Shown here in pieces: positions 1-6,286 of a stretch of DNA of 6,494 bases. A model generated the notes under the pieces. It was not told the DNA's origin. It was given only the letters and a program-made list of their open reading frames with translations, and did no database searches. The first letter of the stretch is position 1. Every line of letters starts with the position of its first letter. The stretch is from Clostridia bacterium (GTDB taxonomy: Bacteria; Bacillota; Clostridia; Oscillospirales; Acutalibacteraceae): positions 1-6,494 of the forward strand of contig JAFVAZ010000083.1 in NCBI GenBank assembly GCA_017480265.1, written 5' to 3'. Made by a program: the position numbers and the translations under genes.

Positions 1-2
1 AA

Positions 3-146
3 CACGTTTTCGCAGTAATCAAAAATCTTTTTGGATACCGAAAAACGCGATACCGTGGTAAACGAAAGCAGACTGCCAAACTGAAGATGCTGTTTGCTTT
101 GGCAAACCTATATTTGGCTGACAAACGCTTTGGCGTGTCAGCTTAA
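3..146 (+). CDS. IS5-like DDE transposase, C-terminal fragment (runs off left edge)
   Basis: Reading from base 3, an open frame gives 47 residues and then TAA at 144-146. It contains the block HVFAVIKNLFGYRKTRYRG (residues 1-19), followed by KMLFALANLYLADKR. This block is typical of the extreme C-terminus of IS5/IS4-type DDE transposases, where the catalytic glutamate sits just before 'HVF'. That glutamate would lie just outside the window. The first five-sixths or so of the protein is missing only because the window starts here, so it cannot be said whether the element is intact. The stop is followed by strong inverted repeats and a terminator, as is common at insertion-sequence 3' ends. The family is recognised from the motif; the subgroup is not assigned. 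Confidence 0.8.
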   Translation, partial: HVFAVIKNLFGYRKTRYRGKRKQTAKLKMLFALANLYLADKRFGVSA

Positions 147-164
147 TTGAGGTTTGCCAAAAGC
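96..164 (+). repeat. Long nested stem-loop across the end of the IS5-like gene
   Basis: GCTTTGGCAAACCT (96-109) pairs with AGGTTTGCCAAAAGC (150-164): a 14-bp stem with a single bulged base. Inside it, GCTGACA (117-123) pairs perfectly with TGTCAGC (136-142). The structure covers the last transposase codons and the stop. No T-run follows directly. It may protect the mRNA, block read-through, or be part of the element's end; function is inferred only. Confidence 0.6.
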
Positions 165-201
165 GAAAAAGCTGAGGTTTTTCAATGGTTTGATATCTTT
201 T

Positions 202-231
202 GAGCGGAGACTTATCTTCTGCTCTTTTTTT
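202..231 (+). terminator. Rho-independent terminator after the IS5-like gene
   Basis: GAGCGGAG (202-209) pairs with the GCTC-containing arm ending at 224: eight pairs including two G-U, with a short loop. Seven T residues follow (225-231). The polarity suits transcripts reading rightward out of the transposase gene. The minus strand has no T-run after the stem, so it would not stop transcription coming from the NIF3 gene. Confidence 0.65.
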
Positions 232-250
232 GTTATTTATGCGGCGTTGC

Positions 251-282
251 CTTATAGATCAATTTTACATCAGTGATATACC
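251..282 (+). repeat. About 30-bp repeat, left copy (inverted partner at 6466-6494)
   Basis: This stretch matches the reverse complement of 6466-6494 with one mismatch and three single-base gaps. The central 16 bases, TTTACATCAGTGATAT (264-279), are identical. It lies 53 bases beyond the NIF3 stop codon, between the IS5-like remnant and the host genes. A perfect 12-bp palindrome, CCTTAATTAAGG (282-293), abuts it. Possible identities are an IS110 target repeat, a mobile-element end, or an intergenic repeat family. Confidence 0.6.
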
Positions 283-334
283 CTTAATTAAGGAGCTTTT
301 TGGTGGGGAGTAACGTGCATGGCGGAAGTTGATG

Positions 335-1111
335 TTAAATATAGTTTATTGAATCGATATCAACGTGTGATGGGAAGAACTTGATACTTGGAAAATACTC
401 AGATAAATTTTTCACTAATGGCTCCGCTATGATATTTTCAGATTTATAATGCCCTGCATCTACGACGCATATGTTATTTTGCTTTGCATAAAGTAGCTCA
501 TGATGCTTTATCTCTCCTGTAAGGAAAGCATCCGCATTATGTTTTGCAGCATCGTAGATTAAGTCTCCGCATGCACCGGAACCTACCGCTACTTTCTTTA
601 TTGCTTTTTGGGGTATATTTATATACCGTAATCCTTTGCAAGAGAGTCGCTTTTTTGCAAACTCTGCAAATTCTTTGCACTTCATCTCCGTTTTCAAATA
701 TCCTACAAATCCCAACGGTAGACTTTTATCTTCCCCTGCAAATGATAACGGGCTTAAGTCGCATAAGGATAAAGCTTTAGCAAGGTGAAAATTTACTCCA
801 TTTTTGGCTATGTCTAAGTTTGTATGTGCCGAGATTACGCTGATATTTTCCCTCAGAAGCTTATAAACTAAACTCTTATCAGTTATAGATTTGAGCCCTT
901 TGAAGATTATAGGATGATGCGTAATAATCAAGTTTACCTTTAAATTTTTTGCTTCTTGTATTACTTCATCCACTACATCTAAGGCAATTAAAGCTCTAAG
1001 CACCTCATCGTCTTCTTTGCCTAATAGAATCCCAACGTTATCAAAATCTAAACAATATTTAAACGGACAAAATTTATCCAAAAAATCGTATATATCCTTT
1101 ACTGTTGTCAT
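335..1111 (-). CDS. NIF3-family dinuclear metal-centre protein
   Basis: This 258-residue protein belongs to the NIF3/YbgI/YqfO family: soluble, hexameric-toroid proteins that bind two metal ions. The exact cellular role is unsettled; links to GTP cyclohydrolase I-like activity and metal handling have been proposed. Visible family motifs are ITHHPIIF (about residues 63-70, metal-binding histidines), SAHTNLD (about 94-100), GEIKHHELLYA (about 199-209) and DAGHYKSE (about 218-225). The length fits the short form without the PII-like insert found in B. subtilis YqfO. The ATG overlaps the trmK stop as ATGA (1108-1111), with GGAG (1119-1122, minus) eight bases upstream, so translation is probably coupled. 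The trmK-nif3 order is a common Firmicute arrangement. No convincing terminator was found after its stop. Confidence 0.93.
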   Translation of the reverse strand: MTTVKDIYDFLDKFCPFKYCLDFDNVGILLGKEDDEVLRALIALDVVDEVIQEAKNLKVNLIITHHPIIFKGLKSITDKSLVYKLLRENISVISAHTNLDIAKNGVNFHLAKALSLCDLSPLSFAGEDKSLPLGFVGYLKTEMKCKEFAEFAKKRLSCKGLRYINIPQKAIKKVAVGSGACGDLIYDAAKHNADAFLTGEIKHHELLYAKQNNICVVDAGHYKSENIIAEPLVKNLSEYFPSIKFFPSHVDIDSINYI

Positions 1112-1821
1112 TTGTTTTCTCCTTTTGCAAGTAAATTTTGAATATGCATTATCACATTTTTCAATCTATAATACGGCTCAAGGTCTTCCTCTCGCGCCAA
1201 CCCTTTTAACCTATTGCTTAAACTTTTTATTTTTCTGTGGATGTAAATTTTATTTTCTGGCGTTAGATTCTCCCCTAAAGTCCCGATGTATGGGTACATA
1301 TCGGAGGCAGGGTAATTTTCGCCGGAAAATTTTGCATATATTACAATATAGACCTTATTTCCAGAGATTACAACTTTTTCACTTATTACTTTAAAGCGCC
1401 TTGCATAGAGAAATTCCCGCACCTTTTCTTCCATACTCATAGGCTGCAGGATTAACCTCTTCTTGCTATCCTCAAGCCACTCAACTTCAGACAATATATC
1501 TCTTATAATCTCTCCGCCCAGGCCGGATATGATAATATCATCCACTTCTGAGGGCGATATATTCTTTAGCCCATCCGATAACCGTAAATCTATAGCTTCG
1601 GTTAGGTTATATTTTTCTACGCTTTTTTTAGCATTTAGCAGTGGTCCTTCTTTTATATCTGTAGCTATGGCTTTTTTTACTTTTTTAGTGTTTATTAAGT
1701 AAATGGGCAGATAAGCGTGATCTGTGCCGATATCGGCTATTTTAGCATTTCCCCTTACAAAATCTGCGCACGCTTTTAGCCTTGCATCTAGTTTAAATTG
1801 CCTATTTCTCAAATCATACAA
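1108..1821 (-). CDS. trmK: tRNA (adenine(22)-N1)-methyltransferase TrmK
   Basis: This 237-residue S-adenosylmethionine-dependent methyltransferase makes m1A22 in the D-arm of tRNA in the cytoplasm. SAM-binding motif I is IADIGTDHAYLPI (about residues 28-40). ATDIKEGPL follows (about 54-62), then LSDGL (about 81-85), the family motif IISGLGGEII (about 97-106) and LILQPM (about 123-128). The C-terminal part is the helical domain usual for the family. The start at 1821 gives the normal N-terminus (LDARLKACADFV aligns with the family start region) and has AAAGGA about five bases upstream. In many Firmicutes this gene follows sigA; here the upstream neighbour is a DUF1858 gene ending in its own terminator (1866-1900), so trmK needs a promoter in about 1822-1865. 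Only a weak TTGAGA/TTTATA pair is visible there. Confidence 0.93.
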   Translation of the reverse strand: MYDLRNRQFKLDARLKACADFVRGNAKIADIGTDHAYLPIYLINTKKVKKAIATDIKEGPLLNAKKSVEKYNLTEAIDLRLSDGLKNISPSEVDDIIISGLGGEIIRDILSEVEWLEDSKKRLILQPMSMEEKVREFLYARRFKVISEKVVISGNKVYIVIYAKFSGENYPASDMYPYIGTLGENLTPENKIYIHRKIKSLSNRLKGLAREEDLEPYYRLKNVIMHIQNLLAKGENK

Positions 1822-1865
1822 TCCTTTAGTTATTTATAAACAGATTAGCTTGCTGAACCTCTCTC

Positions 1866-1900
1866 AAAAAAAATAGTACTCAATACAAAATGAGCACTAT
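1866..1900 (-). terminator. Rho-independent terminator of the DUF1858 gene
   Basis: On the minus strand, ATAGTGCTCA (1900-1891) pairs over ten positions (one G-U) with TGAGTACTAT (1882-1873). The loop is 8 bases, and a run of eight T lies at 1873-1866. It lies 42 bases beyond the DUF1858 stop codon and separates that gene from trmK. Confidence 0.85.
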
Positions 1901-1941
1901 CCGTACATCGTTTTAATGAGATTAAGATCAAAATTTTACCT

Positions 1942-2145
1942 TCAATTTTGTCCGACGTGTGCCTTTAATCTTTCAACCAATTCATCGCAGTCTGTACCAT
2001 GAACTTTGCAAGCTTGTTCGATGGTCTCGCCTCTAGAAGAAGGGCACCCCAAGCAATGCATACCTATTTCTAAGAAATAACCTGCTGTAGTAGGATATGC
2101 ATCTAAGACATCTCCAATGATGGAATCTTTTGAAATTTCAACCAT
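1942..2145 (-). CDS. DUF1858 small redox-disulfide domain protein
   Basis: This 67-residue protein consists of one DUF1858 domain (also described as the hybrid-cluster-protein-associated redox disulfide domain, related to the ScdA N-terminal domain). The signature is the CxxC in HCLGCPSSRGETIEQAC (C31, C34), with C46 and C53 downstream. The usual N-terminal pattern is also present: 'I..VL..YP....YFLEIGMHC'. Such proteins are frequent in anaerobes next to redox or nitrosative-stress genes; a disulfide-exchange or metal-delivery role is inferred, not shown. The ATG at 2145 has GGGGG (2162-2158) 12 bases upstream, which is rather far, but no better in-frame start exists. The gene is monocistronic, with a terminator at 1866-1900. 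It is divergent from the rubrerythrin-ferritin operon across a 139-base shared control region. Confidence 0.88.
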   Translation of the reverse strand: MVEISKDSIIGDVLDAYPTTAGYFLEIGMHCLGCPSSRGETIEQACKVHGTDCDELVERLKAHVGQN

Positions 2146-2179
2146 AAGTACTATGTTCCCCCTTTTTTTACATAAATCT

Positions 2180-2208
2180 ATTATAATCTAAAACACATGA
2201 AAATAAAA
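2180..2208 (-). promoter_or_regulatory. Possible sigma-A promoter for the DUF1858 gene
   Basis: A perfect TATAAT lies on the minus strand at 2185-2180, about 35 bases upstream of the start codon. The -35 region at 17-bp spacing is only TTTTAT (2208-2203), so the match is one-sided. The -10 lies in the short palindrome ATTATAAT. Confidence 0.4.
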
Positions 2209-2220
2209 TAGATTTTTTAT

Positions 2221-2249
2221 TTGACATTTTTTAACACTTAATTTATAAT
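2221..2249 (+). promoter_or_regulatory. Consensus sigma-A promoter for the rubrerythrin-ferritin operon
   Basis: A perfect -35 TTGACA (2221-2226), a 17-base spacer and a perfect -10 TATAAT (2244-2249) are present. Transcription should start near 2256, giving a leader of about 29 bases that contains GGAGG (2270-2274). A promoter this strong usually needs a repressor. A PerR-like sequence starting TTATAAT (2243-2257, 11 of 14 defined positions) overlaps the -10; that operator reading is speculative. Confidence 0.85.
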
Positions 2250-2284
2250 CCTAATTAAAATAATAAAACGGAGGTTTTTAAGTC

Positions 2285-2830
2285 ATGAAAAAATGGAAAT
2301 GCACTATTTGTGGGGAGATTATCGAATCTGAAGAAAGGCCTACGGCCTGCCCTGTTTGCAAGGCTACTGGTGACCGCTTTGTGGAGCTTAGTGATGCTGA
2401 TAGTCTTTCTTGGGCAACGGAACATATTGTTGGGATAGCAAAAAATGTAGACCCTGAAATCGTGCAAGGTTTACGCTCCAACTTTACGGGAGAATGTTCG
2501 GAAGTTGGGATGTATCTTGCTATGTCTAGGGTCGCATTTAGAGAAGGGTACCCGGAAATAGGCATGTATTGGGAAAAAGCAGCTATGGAAGAAGCCGACC
2601 ATGCAGCTAGGATTGCAGAGATGCTGGGTGAAGTTGTCAGCGATTCTACTAAGAAAAATCTAGAAATGAGGGTCGCAGCAGAAAACGGAGCATGCAAGGG
2701 GAAATTTGAACTAGCTAAAAAAGCCAAAATGCTGGATCTTGATGCGATCCACGATACTGTGCATGAAATGGCAAAAGACGAAGCGCGCCATGGTCAAGCA
2801 TTTGAAGGATTGCTCAAAAGATATTTTTAG
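2285..2830 (+). CDS. rbr: Reverse rubrerythrin (N-terminal rubredoxin), NADH-peroxidase type
   Basis: This 181-residue cytoplasmic protein reduces hydrogen peroxide, and through partners also oxygen, to water with electrons from NAD(P)H:rubredoxin oxidoreductase. The domain order is inverted relative to classical rubrerythrin. A rubredoxin-like Fe(Cys)4 site comes first (C6, C9, C22, C25), followed by a ferritin-like four-helix di-iron domain. Probable iron ligands are E70 in 'TGE', E103 and H106 in EEADH, E133 in AAENG, and E166 and H169 in DEARH. Length and order match the clostridial proteins known as Rbr3A/rubperoxin. GGAGG (2270-2274) lies ten bases before the ATG. It is the first gene of an operon with ferritin, 50 bases downstream. 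Pairing a peroxidase with an iron store suits limiting Fenton chemistry in an anaerobe exposed to air. Confidence 0.93.
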   Translation: MKKWKCTICGEIIESEERPTACPVCKATGDRFVELSDADSLSWATEHIVGIAKNVDPEIVQGLRSNFTGECSEVGMYLAMSRVAFREGYPEIGMYWEKAAMEEADHAARIAEMLGEVVSDSTKKNLEMRVAAENGACKGKFELAKKAKMLDLDAIHDTVHEMAKDEARHGQAFEGLLKRYF

Positions 2831-2880
2831 TCTTAGCTTAGACTTAAAATATCAAGAAAATAATAAGGAGTGTTTTTAAT

Positions 2881-3393
2881 ATGTTAAATGAAAAAATAGC
2901 TAAGCTTTTAAATGAACAGGTAAACAAGGAATTCTACTCGGCTTATTTATACTTAAGTTTTTCGAGCTATTTCGACTCCAAAGGACTTAACGGATTTGCA
3001 AATTGGTATATGATCCAGGCACAAGAGGAACGCGATCACGCGATGTTATTTTATAAATATCTGCAAAATAACGGTGAAATTGTGGTGCTGGAAGCTATCG
3101 AAAAACCAGACAAAACTTTCGGTAATCTTATAGATCCCCTAAAAGCCGGCTTAGAGCACGAAGAATATGTGACTGCACTTATAAATAATATTTACTCTGC
3201 AGCCGATGAAATCAAAGATTACAGGACTATGCAGTTTTTGGATTGGTTTATAAAAGAGCAATGTGAAGAAGAAGCAAATGCAAACGACCTGATAACTAAG
3301 ATGGAGCTTTTTGGCACGGATCCTCGTGGTCTTTATATGTTTAATTCTGAATTAGCTGCACGCAGTTACTCGGCACCTTCATTGTCTTTATAA
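2881..3393 (+). CDS. ftn: Non-haem ferritin (FtnA type)
   Basis: This 170-residue ferritin forms a 24-subunit cytoplasmic shell that oxidises Fe(II) and stores iron. All ferroxidase-site residues are visible at the same numbers as in E. coli FtnA: E17, E50 and H53 (in EERDH), E94, Q127 and E130. Y24 is also present, so it should be active. The length is normal for the bacterial FtnA group, and no haem-binding methionine of the bacterioferritin type is evident. AAGGAG (2865-2870) lies ten bases before the ATG. It is co-transcribed with the upstream rubrerythrin (50-base gap with no terminator) and followed by a strong terminator at 3427-3467. Confidence 0.95.
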   Translation: MLNEKIAKLLNEQVNKEFYSAYLYLSFSSYFDSKGLNGFANWYMIQAQEERDHAMLFYKYLQNNGEIVVLEAIEKPDKTFGNLIDPLKAGLEHEEYVTALINNIYSAADEIKDYRTMQFLDWFIKEQCEEEANANDLITKMELFGTDPRGLYMFNSELAARSYSAPSLSL

Positions 3394-3426
3394 GATTTGC
3401 GATAAATGTACCGAGTGACAGATAAT

Positions 3427-3467
3427 AAAAATCTACTGTTCAAGTGAAGTTGAGCAGTGGATTTTTT
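3427..3467 (+). terminator. Strong rho-independent terminator after ferritin
   Basis: TCTACTGTTCAA (3432-3443) pairs over 12 positions, two of them G-U, with TTGAGCAGTGGA (3450-3461). The loop is GTGAAG, and six T follow (3462-3467). Five A residues precede the stem, so it could also act on the minus strand. It isolates the rubrerythrin-ferritin operon from spoIIGA. Confidence 0.9.
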
Positions 3468-3645
3468 GTATAAAAAATTAAAAATATTACGGCTTATAAC
3501 CGTTTGTGACTTGGCTAAATATTTTAGCTAAGAGACCTTTTATGACAAAAAATTCGCAATAAAGATGAGAGAATAAAAGCAAAGGATTTAGCAAATAAAA
3601 AGACAAATAAAGTATAGAAATTAAATCTTAGTAAGGGGGTGGGGA
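3468..3645 (+). promoter_or_regulatory. spoIIGA upstream control region
   Basis: These 178 AT-rich bases contain no gene. A near-palindrome at 3511-3531 is centred on GCTAAATATTTTAGC, and ACGG...CCGT arms lie at 3489-3503. Two sequences are one mismatch from the Spo0A box TGNCGAA: TGACAAA (3543-3549) and, inverted, TTCGCAA (3553-3559). TATAGA (3613-3618) is a weak -10 candidate. In Bacillus and Clostridium this operon is switched on by Spo0A with sigma-A, so a 0A-controlled promoter is expected here. None of the individual boxes is strong. Confidence 0.35.
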
Positions 3646-4524
3646 ATGCGGCAGACTATATACATAGATGTATTGATAAGTATAAATTTACTTATTGATT
3701 ACTTTATATTAAGGCTGGAAATAAAGATATTAAACTTAGATGTAAAACGAAAAAGGATTATCTTGGCGTCACTGGTCGGAGGAATTTATTCGTTATTTAT
3801 TTTATTTGATAGCTTTGGATTTTTTTTATCAATGCTAATCAAATTACTGATGTCCGGGACGGTGGTACTGATAGCTTTTGGTAAGCAGCAGTTACGTTTC
3901 TTTACTAAATTGCTGGCGATATTTTACTTTATTAATTTTTTGTTTGGAGGGATGGTATTTTTTATATGGTATTTCTTTTCGCCCAAGGATATATACACAA
4001 AAAATGGTATAGTGTATTTTAATATCTCGCCAATATTTTTGATCGTCTCTACGGGCGTAATATATCTAGTGCTAAAGGTCTATTATAACTTTGTGGGGAG
4101 TCAAAATAGATTTATTGGGCTCTGCCAACTTAAGATAAAGAATAATGGGCAAGAAGTAGCGCTACAGGCTAAAATAGATACCGGTAGCGATTTGAGGGAA
4201 CCATTTTCCAATATACCGGTAATTGTTGCAGAATATGAAAGCATAGAAAAAATCTTATCAGAAAAAGCTAAAAAGTATATCATAGAATTCCCCGAAAATC
4301 CTGGAGGCTTAGAAAAATTCAGCCTTAAAGAGGACCTCAAAATGAGGCTAGTGCCTTTTAATACTATATCTAATTCAGGGCTCTTGCCTGCGTTTGTCCC
4401 AGATGAAATTACACTGACGCATAAGAAATATACGCGTAAAATAAAAGCATATCTAGCTATCTCCCATAAAAAAATAGCAAATGGCGATTTTAAAGCTTTA
4501 GTTAACCCGGAGTTGATCCCGTAA
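3646..4524 (+). CDS. spoIIGA: Sigma-E processing peptidase SpoIIGA
   Basis: This 292-residue membrane protease sits in the sporulation septum and cleaves pro-sigma-E in the mother cell, after a signal (SpoIIR) from the forespore. The N-terminal half has about five hydrophobic segments (roughly residues 6-22, 37-54, 57-78, 86-110 and 122-147). The C-terminal half is an aspartic-protease-like domain with the catalytic motif DTGS (D178-S181) followed by LREP. Conserved blocks RLVPFNTISNSGLLPAF (about 234-250) and ALVNPELI (about 284-291) follow. The length is close to that of the B. subtilis protein (about 309). The RBS AAGGGGGT (3633-3640) lies five bases before the ATG. sigE, its substrate gene, starts 30 bases downstream, so the two form an operon. 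In many relatives ftsZ lies upstream; here it is ferritin. Confidence 0.95.
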   Translation: MRQTIYIDVLISINLLIDYFILRLEIKILNLDVKRKRIILASLVGGIYSLFILFDSFGFFLSMLIKLLMSGTVVLIAFGKQQLRFFTKLLAIFYFINFLFGGMVFFIWYFFSPKDIYTKNGIVYFNISPIFLIVSTGVIYLVLKVYYNFVGSQNRFIGLCQLKIKNNGQEVALQAKIDTGSDLREPFSNIPVIVAEYESIEKILSEKAKKYIIEFPENPGGLEKFSLKEDLKMRLVPFNTISNSGLLPAFVPDEITLTHKKYTRKIKAYLAISHKKIANGDFKALVNPELIP

Positions 4525-4554
4525 AGCATAAATTATTATTTAAAGTAAAGTGAG

Positions 4555-5301
4555 ATGAATTTAACTATGATAATAAAAAAACAATTAAGTAAATTGAGGA
4601 ACAAGATTAATAAATTTAGCTCTATAATAAGGCTAAAAATTTTGAGGAAAAATTACATTCACTATATAAACGGTCCGCAAACTTTGCCCGCGCCACTTAC
4701 AAAAAAGGAAGAAGGAGAAATTTTTGACAAAATAAAAAATGGGATGGAGCATGCTAGAGAGGCTTTGATCGTGCACAATTTAAGGCTGGTGGTCTATATA
4801 GCCAAGAGATTTGAGTCAGCTGAAACTAACCTGGAAGATTTGATATCTATCGGTACTATAGGTCTGATAAAGGCTGTAAAGACTTTTTGCCCGGATCGAA
4901 ATATAAAGCTTGCTACATATGCGTCCCGTTGTATAGAGAATGAGATTTTAATGTACTTAAGAAAAACCGTGCCAATAAAAAATGAAGTTTCTCTGGATGA
5001 GCCACTAAACGTAGATTGGGATGGCAATGAGCTTTTATTGTCAGATATTTTAGGCAGTGACCAAGATGTAGTTAATAGAAACATTGAAAAAGAAGCTGAG
5101 CGTAAGGTGTTGCACAATATAGTGTCTAAACTATCAAATAGAGAAAAAAGCATAGTAGAGTTGCGGTTTGGTTTATCTGGGCAAAAAGAGCACACCCAAA
5201 AAGAAGTAGCAGATTCTTTGGGGATATCTCAGTCCTATATCTCTCGGCTAGAGAAAAAGATAATTGCAAGGCTGAAAAGAGACTTAGAAAAGGTATGCTA
5301 A
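4555..5301 (+). CDS. sigE: Sporulation sigma factor pro-sigma-E
   Basis: This 248-residue sigma-70-family factor directs early mother-cell transcription after engulfment begins. Region 2 is very well conserved: LRLVVYIAKRFE (about 76-87), EDLISIGTIGLIKAV (94-108) and KLATYASRCIENEILMYLR (118-136). DEPLNVDWDGNELLLSD follows (148-164). Region 4 contains the helix-turn-helix (EVADSLGISQSYISRLEK, 217-234). Residues 1 to about 37 are a basic amphipathic pro-sequence. By alignment with B. subtilis, SpoIIGA would cut around Y34-I38, near 'YIHYING'. That pro-sequence is about eight residues longer than in B. subtilis. The start is uncertain: the ATG at 4555 has only AAAGTGAG directly before it, while an in-frame ATG at 4567 has the same motif at better spacing and gives 244 residues. 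Confidence 0.96.
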   Translation: MNLTMIIKKQLSKLRNKINKFSSIIRLKILRKNYIHYINGPQTLPAPLTKKEEGEIFDKIKNGMEHAREALIVHNLRLVVYIAKRFESAETNLEDLISIGTIGLIKAVKTFCPDRNIKLATYASRCIENEILMYLRKTVPIKNEVSLDEPLNVDWDGNELLLSDILGSDQDVVNRNIEKEAERKVLHNIVSKLSNREKSIVELRFGLSGQKEHTQKEVADSLGISQSYISRLEKKIIARLKRDLEKVC

Positions 5302-5384
5302 AAGTTGATATATAAGGAGTGTTTCCACTTTTTTGTTATAATCTAAATAAAGACTACCTATTGAAAGCCAAGAGTAAAGAAAAA
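5302..5384. other. Gap between sigE and the IS110 relic
   Basis: This 83-base AT-rich gap holds no gene. AAGGAG (5314-5319) resembles a ribosome binding site but is followed by no start codon with an open frame. TATAAT (5337-5342) has no good -35. AAGGAGTG can fold onto CACTTTTT (about 5314-5331) as a weak hairpin running into T residues, a poor terminator candidate for sigE. Confidence 0.4.
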
Positions 5385-5438
5385 AGGCATAATGAAGCAG
5401 ACGTCTATGCTGCCGAAATTTAAACAATAAAATAAAAG

Positions 5439-6286
5439 TTACGGGTTGGCTAGATAAGGTTGACCGGACTTTTGCAAAGCGAAAATAAGACGAACTAACT
5501 TTTTGGCAGCGTGAGAGATATCAACATTATAGTGTTTACCCTCACTGCGCTTCGTAGCAAGATATTGAGCAAAGGTCTCATTCCAAAAGCAAACATATTT
5601 AGTAGCGTAGTAAAGGGCGTATTATAAAGTATCACGAACCGAGTTTTTCCATGTGGGTATAGCAATTGTTACGTTGACCGGATTGATATGTGGAAGGAGA
5701 AAGCCCGGCAAAAGATAAAATTTCGTCAGGTGAATCAAAATTGTTAAAATCACCAACCTCAGGCAAGGCTCATAGGACCCATGCGATAGCTGAGGCCAGG
5801 AATGGTCAAGAGAGGGGAATACAGCTTGTCCATTATGTTTTTTGATGTAGTATTCAATCTTCTCTATTTCGGAAGTAAGTTCGTTGATAAGCTTGATAGT
5901 GTGCTTAATCTCCAACGCTTTTGTAGGCATATAAAGTACCTATGGAGTTTTTGCTGCATTTATGAATCCACACGGTCAGTTTTAGTTTTTCTAAGACTTT
6001 GACTCTTTCGAAAAAGGTTGGTATGCAATGGGTTGATAACATAGGTTAAAAATCCATTATCGAGAAAAAACAATAAAGTTGTAACTGTAATGTCCCGTAG
6101 CCTCAAGCCCTACCTTTTATTTTGGAACCGCAAACATTTGCACAATTTTTTATTGTTTGAAGGAGTTTGTTAAAACCATCTTTACTATTTGTAACGGTAA
6201 AGACGTCGGAAAAGACTTCGCCTTCGGAATTTATGATGAAGCAATCGTGTTTGTTTTTTTGCTACATAAATCCCAACATAAATCAT
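5439..6286 (-). pseudogene. IS110-family transposase, frameshifted and internally deleted
   Basis: The reading starts at ATG 6286 with GGAGG (6300-6296) nine bases upstream, and ends at TAA 5439-5441. Pieces in different frames line up as one IS110 (DEDD RuvC-like plus Transposase_20) recombinase. First is MIYVGIYVAKKQ, where the catalytic D of 'GIDVAK' is now Y. Then come HDCFIINSEGEVFSDVFTV, GLEATGHYSYN (E kept) and KTDRVDS (both D kept). After these are the helical KHTIKLINELTSEIEKIE, SPLLTIPG, EVGDFNNFDSPDEILSFAG, LSPSTYQSGQ, and the C-terminal KKLVRLIFALQKSGQPYL. At least six single-base frameshifts and several stops break it. Only about 30 bases lie between KTDRVDS and the helical part, where relatives have about 100 more codons. 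It spans 848 bases against roughly 1200 for a full gene, so it is not functional. Confidence 0.93.

Noticed and set aside
282..293. Perfect palindrome CCTTAATTAAGG
   Set aside because: It is a 12-bp AT-rich palindrome with no loop, no T-run and no second copy in the window. No function can be supported beyond its contact with the 30-bp repeat.
319..384. Short plus-strand frame of 21 codons (starts MAEVDVKYS) after GGGGAG
   Set aside because: It overlaps the 3' end of the NIF3 gene on the other strand, is very short, and has no recognisable content. The purine run is probably chance.
2826..2850. Small imperfect inverted repeat (AGTCT/AGACT) between rubrerythrin and ferritin
   Set aside because: The stem is five pairs with no T-run, so it is not a terminator. 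The two genes are better seen as one operon.
4101..4529. Minus-strand open frame of 142 codons
   Set aside because: It lies antisense to the well-supported spoIIGA, has no family resemblance, and is a shadow of that coding sequence. The same applies to the frames opposite trmK, NIF3, rubrerythrin and sigE.
5311..5335. AAGGAG followed by a weak hairpin and T-run downstream of sigE
   Set aside because: The stem has two G-U pairs and overlaps its own T-run, and no open frame follows the AAGGAG. It is too weak to call a terminator or a gene start.
5622..5930. A minus-strand open frame of 102 codons starting MPTKALEIKHTIKL
   Set aside because: Its first half is a genuine IS110 transposase segment. 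After about residue 33 it slips out of the transposase frame, so it is one fragment of the pseudogene and not a separate gene.
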